Notes under the pieces: model-generated
The model's input: only the letters and a program-made list of their open reading frames with translations
Told to the model about the DNA's origin: nothing
Databases searched by the model: none
Translations under genes and position numbers: made by a program
Assembly: GCA_045602025.1 (NCBI GenBank)
Contig: JAZSAT010000022.1
Span: 1-11,162, forward strand
DNA from: RGIG5579 sp045602025
Lineage (GTDB): Bacteria > Bacillota > Clostridia > Oscillospirales > SIG627
DNA: 11,162 bases
Direction of reading: 5' to 3'
Shown: in pieces, positions 6,193 through 11,162 of the stretch
How positions within the stretch are numbered: the first letter of the stretch is position 1
Layout of the letters: each line of letters starts with the position of its first letter

Positions 6193-8631
6193 TTATTTTA
6201 CTTTTCTGCCTGCCCAGTCGGTTTCGGAAATGGTTTTGACATCACTTCCGTTTATTATGACTTCGCAAGTGTTTCCGTTTACATACTTTAAAGTCATTCT
6301 ACCTGACGGTGCACTATCTACAATATTTCCCCTATACAGTATAGCTTCACCATTGTTATCGGGGCTTCCAAACAAGAAAACACCGTTCGGATCATTTACG
6401 CCATTCGCACTTTTGCCCATAATAACAGACAAGGATGACTTATCAAAGGTACATTCCCATGCTTTTTCCGAATACGCATTTTCTCCCATAAAAACTCTGT
6501 CTGTCTCTATGCCAAGCATAGTAGAAGTTTTAATGTAAAGTGTAAGTCCATCTTGGGTTTTTACATCATACGAATTACCAAGTTTTTCGATAAAATGCCT
6601 TTCTGTTGCACAAAGTCCGTTTTCAAAATTTCCAAAATGATAATTTACACCGTCAAAATAAATTCCCACTCCGTGGAATAAGTTGTTTGAAAATTCACCG
6701 GTATACCAACCGCCATTTGCAAAATGATATTGACCAAATCCATTCAGCTTTCCATTTTTGAAAGTACCGATATACTCTCCTCCGTCAGTTGCGTTATAAA
6801 ATCCCCAACCGGATTGATTACCATCACTGCTTGAAAACGCAATTTTACTCGGATCAATCGAAATCCAAACAGGCTTCTTCATAACAGTGTAATAAGAACA
6901 ATTCACAGTCGGTACTTTTTCAGCCGCCTCTCTGCGCTTTTTCTCCTCGAAAGCTCTTGACTCGTCTTCTTCCTTTTGCTGCTTTAAGCGAAGAATCTGT
7001 TCGTAGGTTTGAGCATTCTCGTCATAGGGAGCCAAATGCACCACGCATTCGCCATTCTTGTAGTAATTTAAGTGTTTGGGCGGTTGATAACCGGGTTTCG
7101 CATCGGGGAAGCTCAAATACCAAACAAATCTGCCTTCCTTTTTACCGTCTATCCATTCGCCTTCATCCACTTGATAGTCAGCGTGAAAACCGTGAGAATA
7201 TTTGGTTTCAATACCGTGGCCGTGTTTTATATCATTCTTCCATTGTCCCTCATAGGTATTTCCACTTGCGTAAACATACAATCCTTGCCCTTCACGCACG
7301 CCATCCACAAGGTCACCCTCATAGGTGTCGCCGTTTTTATAGGTAAACTTTCCTTTGCCGGTCTTTTTGTCCTCTGCCCAGTCGCCCTCGTAGGTCCAGC
7401 CTTCGGGGGAAGTGACTTTTCCTTTACCGTTTCGTTTCCCGTTTAGAAAATCGCCTTCATAGACAGTTCCATCCGGTCCGGTCAAATGCGCTTTGCCGGT
7501 CATTGTATTATTCAGAAAATCTCCGACATAGGTGAAGCCCAAATGGGAGGTGTAGGTGCCTTTGCCGTGATACTTACCGTCCACGACCTCGCCCTCATAG
7601 ACATCGCCGTTTTTGGTTTCCATACGGCGATATTCGGCCTTTGGATTGGTTGATATTGTTTCTGCTTCGGGAGCAGTGGTCACAGCCTTCGCCGGTACCG
7701 TTACCGTGCCAAAGGCAGACTGTACCGTTTTGGTTTCAGCCGCTTTCTTTTTATCTTCCGCCTCCATAGCACTGCCGATTGCTTTCAGCCTTTCAAGTTT
7801 TATGGCTTTATCAATCTCGGCAACTACCTTTCCCTTGTAGGCAGTGATCTCGCTGTTTTCGGTCAACCGCGCATCTTTGGTATAGAACCAATAGCGGGCA
7901 ATCATCACCGTATCTTCGTCCGGCACAAAATCACCGAAACGAGCCTTGTATTCTTCCGTGCCTTGTTTTGCAGGAACGGCAAAAAACTCCAGTGTTTTCA
8001 AAAGCTGCTCATACGCATTGGCACGGATGCTCGGAATATCCACACCGCCGGGCATACCGGGGATATCGGCAAAGCCCTTGGGATAGTAGGGAGAATAGTC
8101 AAATCCCATACCGCAAAAAGCATATTCCAGCATTTGATCCCAATCGAATTTACCGGCATACAGTATGCGCCCGGTATAGAAATCGGCAATATTATCATTT
8201 GTAGATGCCTGCTCCTGAACTGCCAGCATAGCTTCGGGATCGCCTGCTGTTGCAGCATTGAGCATGGTAAGAGAAAACTTACCGAATTGAGCAACCTTTT
8301 TGCCGAGAATATATTGATAGCGCGGTGCTGCTTTATCGTCCCATGAAAGGCACTTATCTGCAATGGCGAAAGCATCTTCCGAAGATTTTGCTTTTTTCAG
8401 CTTATCCGAAAACTTGCTGATTTTCTTGTAGATATTTTTCAGTTCCTTTTCGGATACCTGTGCAGCACGAGTGCCGACACATTCGGCGGCAAAGGCAAAC
8501 AAAGCATCTATATGTCCGTACTTTGCGGCACGGAAAAGATACTCATCCTTCTTCGTTACATCTGTGCAAGCGTTTGCTGCCTGCCACTCCTGTTCTGCAA
8601 GTCCTGTGATTCTATCGAAATATGTCGCCAT
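6193..8631 (-). CDS. Large protein with Sel1/TPR-like helical N-terminus and two MORN-repeat blocks (812 aa)
   Basis: An 812-residue protein and the largest here. Seen: an alpha-helical N-terminal region (1-300) with Ala-rich pairs such as AAKYGHIDALFAFAAE and NAATAGDPEAMLAVQE, reminiscent of Sel1/TPR helices; a Thr/Ala/Lys-rich linker (about 300-340); a first MORN block (345-505) whose first six units start at 345, 368, 391, 414, 437 and 460, exactly 23 residues apart; a charged helix (about 541-573); a second block of two or three units (620-675); and a C-terminal domain (676-812) with a possible degenerate unit near 766. There is no signal peptide or membrane helix. The ATG at 8631 follows AGGAGG at 8639-8644 with 7 bases of spacing. 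It probably acts as a cytosolic scaffold. Its MORN partner is encoded 59 bases downstream. The Sel1/TPR assignment is tentative, while the MORN call is firm. Confidence 0.9.
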   Translation of the reverse strand: MATYFDRITGLAEQEWQAANACTDVTKKDEYLFRAAKYGHIDALFAFAAECVGTRAAQVSEKELKNIYKKISKFSDKLKKAKSSEDAFAIADKCLSWDDKAAPRYQYILGKKVAQFGKFSLTMLNAATAGDPEAMLAVQEQASTNDNIADFYTGRILYAGKFDWDQMLEYAFCGMGFDYSPYYPKGFADIPGMPGGVDIPSIRANAYEQLLKTLEFFAVPAKQGTEEYKARFGDFVPDEDTVMIARYWFYTKDARLTENSEITAYKGKVVAEIDKAIKLERLKAIGSAMEAEDKKKAAETKTVQSAFGTVTVPAKAVTTAPEAETISTNPKAEYRRMETKNGDVYEGEVVDGKYHGKGTYTSHLGFTYVGDFLNNTMTGKAHLTGPDGTVYEGDFLNGKRNGKGKVTSPEGWTYEGDWAEDKKTGKGKFTYKNGDTYEGDLVDGVREGQGLYVYASGNTYEGQWKNDIKHGHGIETKYSHGFHADYQVDEGEWIDGKKEGRFVWYLSFPDAKPGYQPPKHLNYYKNGECVVHLAPYDENAQTYEQILRLKQQKEEDESRAFEEKKRREAAEKVPTVNCSYYTVMKKPVWISIDPSKIAFSSSDGNQSGWGFYNATDGGEYIGTFKNGKLNGFGQYHFANGGWYTGEFSNNLFHGVGIYFDGVNYHFGNFENGLCATERHFIEKLGNSYDVKTQDGLTLYIKTSTMLGIETDRVFMGENAYSEKAWECTFDKSSLSVIMGKSANGVNDPNGVFLFGSPDNNGEAILYRGNIVDSAPSGRMTLKYVNGNTCEVIINGSDVKTISETDWAGRKVK
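7204..7599 (-). repeat. Six in-frame MORN coding repeats with a 69-base period
   Basis: This is the stretch of the 812-residue gene that encodes residues 345-476. Each 23-residue unit opens with Y-[EV]-G-[DEQ] and, except for the second, ends in G-[KHQ]-G followed by a short strand. The units start at exact 69-base intervals. The protein motif is kept while codons vary, so the array is old and under selection rather than freshly amplified. Confidence 0.85.
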
Positions 8632-8645
8632 TGTTGTTCCTCCTG

Positions 8646-9272
8646 TTAACTGTAAATCTGCATGATCCTTACATCAGAGAAGTCCAGTTTTTTTATTTTA
8701 TCCGGCTCTGCATAGAAACAAAGCACGCCTTCATCGGTGAAGTTTATCATCGCATCCTCGGTTTCAAAGGAGTCGATTTGCAAAAGCATCTGCCATCCGT
8801 CAATGCACTCATACCAAGTGCCGTAATCGAGGGACGGTGTGCCGAGGAGCAGGTGGGTAGGCTCGCTGTCCGAGAGATAGCCTTCCTCCACGCATTCAAA
8901 GTCTATTTTTTGCTCGGCAAAGGCAATGCTTTCGCCGTCCTCATCGGTCAGCACCATTTCATGGAGCTGAGAGATGTCGCCACCAAAGTAAACCACACGG
9001 GCTGCATCCAAATTGCTCGGCTCATGCGGCATTTCGTCCAAGTCATAGAAGAAATACAGCATACCGGTCTTGGGGAGAACACCGTCCTTATCAAAAGGAG
9101 CTGCATCTGCACAGTTGATCTGACACATAAAGGTCAGGTCATATTCCTCGCCGTCAACCAAAATTGTTGGCCATTCAAAGCCTTCCCAAACATCGGGATT
9201 ACCAAGTAGTTTACTGCTGCCAACCGGGAGCTTCTCGGCAGGGGCAGATGTTTTCAACAAAATGCTGTTCAT
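8646..9272 (-). CDS. YwqG-like protein (DUF1963 family)
   Basis: A 208-residue protein. Seen: the family's landmark segments in order: SKLLGNPDVWEGFEWP near 20-35, LTFMCQINCADAAPF at about 46-60, LPKTGMLYFFYD at about 66-77, LLGTPSLDYGTWYE near 140-153, WQMLLQIDSF at about 160-169, and a C-terminal DEGVLCFYAEPDKIKKLDFS. These match the YwqG/DUF1963 family in pattern and length. The family has no settled biochemical role and is often found in gene neighbourhoods with Sel1, MORN or ankyrin proteins and in toxin-immunity-like loci. I start it at the ATG at 9272, which has GAGAGG at 9280-9285 and 7 bases of spacing. An upstream GTG at 9296 would add 8 residues but has no ribosome binding site. 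The stop lies 14 bases before the next gene. It is cytosolic, with no signal peptide. Confidence 0.88.
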   Translation of the reverse strand: MNSILLKTSAPAEKLPVGSSKLLGNPDVWEGFEWPTILVDGEEYDLTFMCQINCADAAPFDKDGVLPKTGMLYFFYDLDEMPHEPSNLDAARVVYFGGDISQLHEMVLTDEDGESIAFAEQKIDFECVEEGYLSDSEPTHLLLGTPSLDYGTWYECIDGWQMLLQIDSFETEDAMINFTDEGVLCFYAEPDKIKKLDFSDVRIMQIYS

Positions 9273-9279
9273 AGCTTTA

Positions 9280-9285
9280 CCTCTC
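9280..9285 (-). promoter_or_regulatory. Ribosome binding site that fixes the start of the DUF1963 gene
   Basis: GAGAGG read on the minus strand, 7 bases before the ATG at 9272. It favours this start over the GTG at 9296, which would place the site inside the coding region. Confidence 0.6.
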
Positions 9286-9298
9286 TTTCCATTCACGG

Positions 9299-9529
9299 TC
9301 AGGCGTTTGCCTGCACTTCGGCGTTGTCGTCAAAATTCATATCGCTCATCCATTCAACCGCAGGAGCATAGCCTGCCCAGGCGGCAGCCGATATCCACTC
9401 AACCGCAAGTCCAATATCCTGCGGCACATTGCGTCCGGTTTCATAGCAAATGCCAAGTTGGTACATCGCATACGGTTTACGCATCTTTGCGGCCTTGATC
9501 AATTTTCTCAATTTCTTCGGTTTACTCAT
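9299..9529 (-). CDS. Small Sel1-like repeat protein (76 aa)
   Basis: A 76-residue protein made of a basic N-terminus (about 1-18, rich in Lys and Arg) and one Sel1-like repeat at about 20-58. Seen: AMYQLGICYETGRNVPQDIG followed by LAVEWISAAAWAGYAPAVEW. This matches the Sel1 pattern A-x-x-x-LG-x-x-Y-x-x-G-x-x-V-x-x-D, then A-x-x-W, then AA-x-x-G-x-x-x-A. An acidic tail follows. Sel1 repeats are pairs of helices for protein binding and usually occur in long arrays, so a single-repeat protein is unusual. The ATG at 9529 has a strong AGGAGG at 9538-9543. The DUF1963 gene follows within 26 bases. It may bind the helical N-terminus of the 812-residue protein, which is inference. Confidence 0.85.
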   Translation of the reverse strand: MSKPKKLRKLIKAAKMRKPYAMYQLGICYETGRNVPQDIGLAVEWISAAAWAGYAPAVEWMSDMNFDDNAEVQANA

Positions 9530-9557
9530 AAAAGTATCCTCCTAATCATTCTTGGTC

Positions 9558-9569
9558 ATTATAATTATA
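9558..9569 (-). promoter_or_regulatory. Two adjacent TATAAT boxes, possible weak internal promoter
   Basis: Read on the minus strand, two TATAAT hexamers stand directly in tandem, about 15 bases upstream of the ribosome binding site of the small Sel1 gene. There is no recognisable -35 element at 16-18 bases upstream and no TG extension, so a promoter here is only possible. AT-rich spacer is the alternative. Confidence 0.25.
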
Positions 9570-9590
9570 CGATATTTCGCCATCGTCGTG

Positions 9591-9607
9591 GTCGCCGCCA
9601 CGGCGAC
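9591..9607 (-). other. GC-rich hairpin in the 82-base gap after the second HTH gene
   Basis: A perfect 7-base inverted repeat (GTCGCCG and CGGCGAC) with a 3-base loop lies 4 bases after the TGA of the 160-residue gene. No run of T follows on the minus strand, so it is not a standard intrinsic terminator. It may stabilise the upstream message end or mark a processing or attenuation point between the regulator pair and the rest of the operon. Confidence 0.55.
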
Positions 9608-9611
9608 ATTT

Positions 9612-10094
9612 TCAGAACGGTTCAAATCCGAAATGGTTGAGGGCTTCGTTGATGTCGAAAAAATTAAATATTTTCTTCTCAATGCAAAAGGCGATCACCA
9701 AATCATAATCGTCTGCCCGAGATAAACTGTAACCGGCCGAGGATAGCAGTGTATCTGCTTCTGCACGATTCAGTTCTAATGCCAAACATAACGCAATTAC
9801 CGTTTTCTTTGCCGGTATGTAATTCTTATTGGAGCGGATCTTTGAGAACAGCCTTCGGTCAATCAGCGCCTTTTTATAAATCTCGCTGTCTTGCTTGCCG
9901 GTCCGGTCAATAAAGGCAAACAGTTGCTCCGTGAATAGCTTTTCTCGGTTTTGTTCCAAATACTGTTCGGCTGCGTTGGTGTCGATATCCAACATTTTGA
10001 AGGAACGAATCGATACTTTCGTAAAGGTCGAACCACTTAGCATACCGCCGTTATCTACATACTCCTTGCAGGCGCGTAGAAGTTGGTCGGTCAT
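9612..10094 (-). CDS. HTH-type (XRE-like) protein, 160 aa
   Basis: A 160-residue protein. Seen: a helical N-terminus (1-50), then a repressor-like helix-turn-helix region at about 53-125 containing FTEQLFAFIDRTGKQDSEIY, LIDRRLFSKIRSN and PAKKTVIALCLALEL. A C-terminal tail follows with DYDLVIAFCIEKKIF and FDINEALNHFGF. From memory, this whole 100-residue module is common in Firmicutes as a C-terminal appendage to other domains, such as macro domains and vWA-like proteins. Here it stands alone with only a short extra N-terminus. Its ATG overlaps the TGA of the small XRE gene in a 4-base ATGA, so the two regulators are almost certainly translated together. It probably binds DNA or partners the XRE protein. 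It could instead be a non-DNA-binding adaptor built on the same fold. Confidence 0.82.
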   Translation of the reverse strand: MTDQLLRACKEYVDNGGMLSGSTFTKVSIRSFKMLDIDTNAAEQYLEQNREKLFTEQLFAFIDRTGKQDSEIYKKALIDRRLFSKIRSNKNYIPAKKTVIALCLALELNRAEADTLLSSAGYSLSRADDYDLVIAFCIEKKIFNFFDINEALNHFGFEPF

Positions 10095-10327
10095 TTCGAC
10101 ACCACCTCCGTGTCATCTATTACCACGAATTCACAAACATCTCCGATATTGCATTCAAAGTATTCGCATATTTTTCTCATAATGGACATAGCCACTTCTT
10201 CATCTCTGCGCAGTTTCGTCAATGTATTTGGCGAGATATCGGCTGCACGGCGCAGATCCGCTTTACTCATTTTCTTATCCACTAACAGCTTCCAGAGCTT
10301 GTTATAACTAACAGACATTTTAACCAT
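10091..10327 (-). CDS. Small XRE-family HTH transcriptional regulator (78 aa)
   Basis: A 78-residue protein. Seen: a Cro/CI-type helix-turn-helix across about residues 8-68: VSYNKLWKLLVDKKMSKADL, then AADISPNTLTKLRRDE, then IMRKICEYFECNIGDVCEFV. This matches the YozG-like small XRE proteins of Firmicutes in order and length. A short acidic tail follows. I use the ATG at 10327 because GAGAGG at 10336-10341 lies 8 bases upstream. A GTG at 10336 would add three residues and overlap that site. It is the first gene after the promoter at 10398-10370, so it probably autoregulates and controls the genes that follow. It has no ligand domain, so any signal must come through a partner, possibly the overlapping 160-residue HTH protein. 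Confidence 0.9.
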   Translation of the reverse strand: MVKMSVSYNKLWKLLVDKKMSKADLRRAADISPNTLTKLRRDEEVAMSIMRKICEYFECNIGDVCEFVVIDDTEVVSK

Positions 10328-10335
10328 TTTGTACA

Positions 10336-10341
10336 CCTCTC
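10336..10341 (-). promoter_or_regulatory. Ribosome binding site that fixes the start of the XRE gene
   Basis: GAGAGG read on the minus strand, 8 bases before the ATG at 10327. The same hexamer is used before the DUF1963 gene. It argues against the GTG at 10336 as start. Confidence 0.6.
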
Positions 10342-10369
10342 GAATGTAGTTTAAATAAGTAACATTTGT

Positions 10370-10398
10370 ATTATATCACACTTCATGCCAAATTACAA
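10370..10398 (-). promoter_or_regulatory. Sigma-A type promoter for the XRE-led operon
   Basis: On the minus strand, TTGTAA (10398-10393) and TATAAT (10375-10370) are separated by exactly 17 bases. The -10 is preceded by TGA, giving the TG-N extended -10 motif. This is a strong housekeeping promoter that would start transcription near 10363, giving a leader of about 36 bases before the XRE gene. No other promoter of this quality was seen further along the twelve-gene run. Confidence 0.8.
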
Positions 10399-10417
10399 TA
10401 GAGTTTAACGAGATTTC

Positions 10418-10450
10418 ACAAAACTTTCGCCTGTTCTTGCGAAAGTTTGT
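10418..10450. other. Near-perfect inverted repeat between the SLOG gene and the operon promoter
   Basis: A 10-base perfect inverted repeat (AAACTTTCGC at 10421-10430 and GCGAAAGTTT at 10439-10448) has an 8-base loop. If one A is bulged, a few more pairs (CAC with GTG) can form at its base. It lies about 20 bases upstream of the -35 element and about 60 bases after the SLOG stop. On the minus strand the stem ends in TTTT but is then followed by GTGAAAT, a poor terminator tail. It is either a weak terminator for the SLOG transcript or a repressor binding site for the XRE protein. Confidence 0.6.
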
Positions 10451-10508
10451 GGACAAGGTAGTCGTTGTATTATCGTGAAATCAAAAAGGCTTTTATGATA
10501 CCCCGATA

Positions 10509-10985
10509 TCAAATTTTGTCATTTATATTGTATATTTGCACACCGGCTCGTTGAGCGTAATTCACCGTATAGAAGGTGCCGCCCGATCCCTTGGTCAGAT
10601 AACAAATACACACGCTGCTGTTATCCACCAAGTGCCGATTTCTTGTGTGCATACAGCCTCGGTAGTAATGCTCGGAGGTGTATTTGATTTTGTCGGCTTG
10701 GGACATGATATGTTCGTACAACCGCCTGTCGCTATCTGGCCAACTGTCTGCTTGGGATTTGCACGGCAGAACAAGGATGAGTTTGATATGTGGATATGTT
10801 TCTTTTAGGTCAAGCACAGTCTGTGCGGCAATGGTATCGAAGCCCAAGGCACCACCCGCACCAAAATAGCAGTAGCCTTGCTCTATAAGTTCCACAAGTG
10901 TTTTGCGGAGCCGCTTAATAATAACGCTTTTTTGTTGTATCGGTATCTCACGATGTCCTGTGAAACAAGCGGTCTTGTCTTTCAA
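10509..10985 (-). CDS. SLOG-family protein (DUF1273, YpsA-like)
   Basis: A 158-residue protein. Seen: an N-terminal strand ending in CFTGHRE, the nucleotide-site loop GAGGALGFDTIAA at about 42-54, the strand KLILVLPCKSQ, the segment HTRNRHLVDNS at about 113-123, and GSGGT at 133-137. These are the marks of the Rossmann-like SLOG superfamily, DUF1273 branch, at the usual length for a stand-alone member. SLOG proteins are known or predicted to bind nucleotides or nucleotide-derived ligands. The reaction of this branch is not established. I start it at the TTG at 10985, because GGGGTGA at 10991-10997 is a good ribosome binding site 5 bases before it and homologues commonly begin at the following Lys/Asp. 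The GTG at 10994 (three residues longer) lacks a site. It is probably a separate transcript from the operon downstream. Confidence 0.88.
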   Translation of the reverse strand: MKDKTACFTGHREIPIQQKSVIIKRLRKTLVELIEQGYCYFGAGGALGFDTIAAQTVLDLKETYPHIKLILVLPCKSQADSWPDSDRRLYEHIMSQADKIKYTSEHYYRGCMHTRNRHLVDNSSVCICYLTKGSGGTFYTVNYAQRAGVQIYNINDKI

Positions 10986-11008
10986 AATAATCACCCCAAA
11001 ATAATTTT

Positions 11009-11037
11009 ACCCATCGAATCACAACGATCCGATGGGT
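11009..11037 (-). terminator. Hairpin directly after the right-edge gene, probable terminator
   Basis: A perfect 8-base inverted repeat (ACCCATCG at 11009-11016 and CGATGGGT at 11030-11037) has a 13-base loop and starts at the base after the TAA of the edge gene. On the minus strand it is followed by AAAATTATTTT, an imperfect T-rich tail. On the plus strand it is followed by TTTATTCTT. It could therefore terminate in either direction. A role as a leader hairpin for the SLOG gene 24 bases downstream of it is the alternative. Confidence 0.5.
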
Positions 11038-11162
11038 TTATTCTTGATTGGACGGCGCTATCTCTTTCTTTCGGCTTCTAAAGAAACCATACAAGGTCGG
11101 AATCGTTTCGCACATAGCTATTTTGACAGCAACCTTATCTAATCGAACTGTGTGTATAGCGG
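11038..11162 (-). CDS. C-terminal end of an unidentified gene (cut by right window edge)
   Basis: A frame open from the window edge encodes a 40-residue C-terminus, then TAA. Seen: a segment LDKVAVKIAMCETIPTLYGF, then the basic stretch FRSRKKE and a short polar tail. It is on the same strand as all other genes and its stop abuts a hairpin, which supports a real gene end. Forty codons are too few to identify a family. The other two minus-strand frames close within the first 30 bases from the edge. Confidence 0.45.
   Translation of the reverse strand, partial: AIHTVRLDKVAVKIAMCETIPTLYGFFRSRKKEIAPSNQE

Noticed and set aside
7204..7599. Regular 69-base period as a CRISPR or satellite-like array
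   Set aside because: The period is in frame and encodes MORN units, and the bases vary at synonymous positions, so it is a coding repeat.
1006..8665. Many open frames of 60-195 codons on the plus strand and in alternative minus frames
   Set aside because: All lie opposite or inside larger genes with recognisable domains and good ribosome binding sites. Their translations look like out-of-frame products and they show no plausible domain.
8622..9209. 195-codon plus-strand frame opposite the DUF1963 gene
   Set aside because: The minus-strand frame carries clear DUF1963 motifs and a ribosome binding site. The plus-strand product has no recognisable family and would overlap the start of the 812-residue gene.
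10480..10499. A-T rich inverted repeat after the SLOG gene as its terminator
   Set aside because: The arms pair mainly through A-T bases with a bulge, and the loop would be too short unless several pairs are lost. It is too weak to call a terminator.

Overview
The window looks like part of a chromosome or integrated accessory region of a Gram-positive, Clostridia-like (Firmicutes) bacterium, probably a gut member. The reasons are the strong AGGAGG/AAGGAG ribosome binding sites before nearly every gene, a typical TTGTAA-17-TATAAT promoter, moderate GC by eye, and family members (DUF1273 SLOG, YozG-like XRE, YwqG/DUF1963, MORN and zinc-ribbon membrane proteins) that are common in that group. 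No species can be named. Every gene I can support lies on the minus strand, so transcription runs from right to left.

Right end (11162 to about 10500): the last 40 codons of an unidentified gene enter from the edge and stop at 11038. A hairpin follows directly. Next comes a free-standing SLOG/DUF1273 protein (10985-10509). A 180-base gap then holds a near-perfect inverted repeat and a well-formed promoter with an extended -10 element (10398-10370).

From that promoter a single file of twelve genes runs to the left edge. Gaps are 28 bases or less, or short overlaps, at all but two junctions (82 and 59 bases). In transcription order: a small XRE-type repressor-like protein; a second HTH-type protein overlapping it by ATGA; a 76-residue single-Sel1-repeat protein; a YwqG/DUF1963 protein; an 812-residue protein with a helical, Sel1/TPR-like N-terminus and two MORN blocks; a 358-residue MORN protein with a charged helical tail; two orphan cytosolic proteins; a 71-residue zinc ribbon; a 226-residue double zinc ribbon; and three consecutive proteins with the plan zinc ribbon - low-complexity linker - one membrane helix - outside domain. 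The last of these is cut by the left edge.

Inference: this is one co-regulated accessory operon that encodes a membrane-associated assembly. The zinc-ribbon membrane proteins would present related outside domains and cytosolic zinc ribbons. The MORN and Sel1 proteins would act as scaffolds under the membrane, and the two HTH proteins at the head would control expression. I know of no described system with this composition. No catalytic domain is evident in the twelve genes, so the biochemical activity is unknown and may be encoded beyond the left edge. No RNA gene, insertion sequence or CRISPR array was seen, and no stretch over 300 bases lacks a gene.
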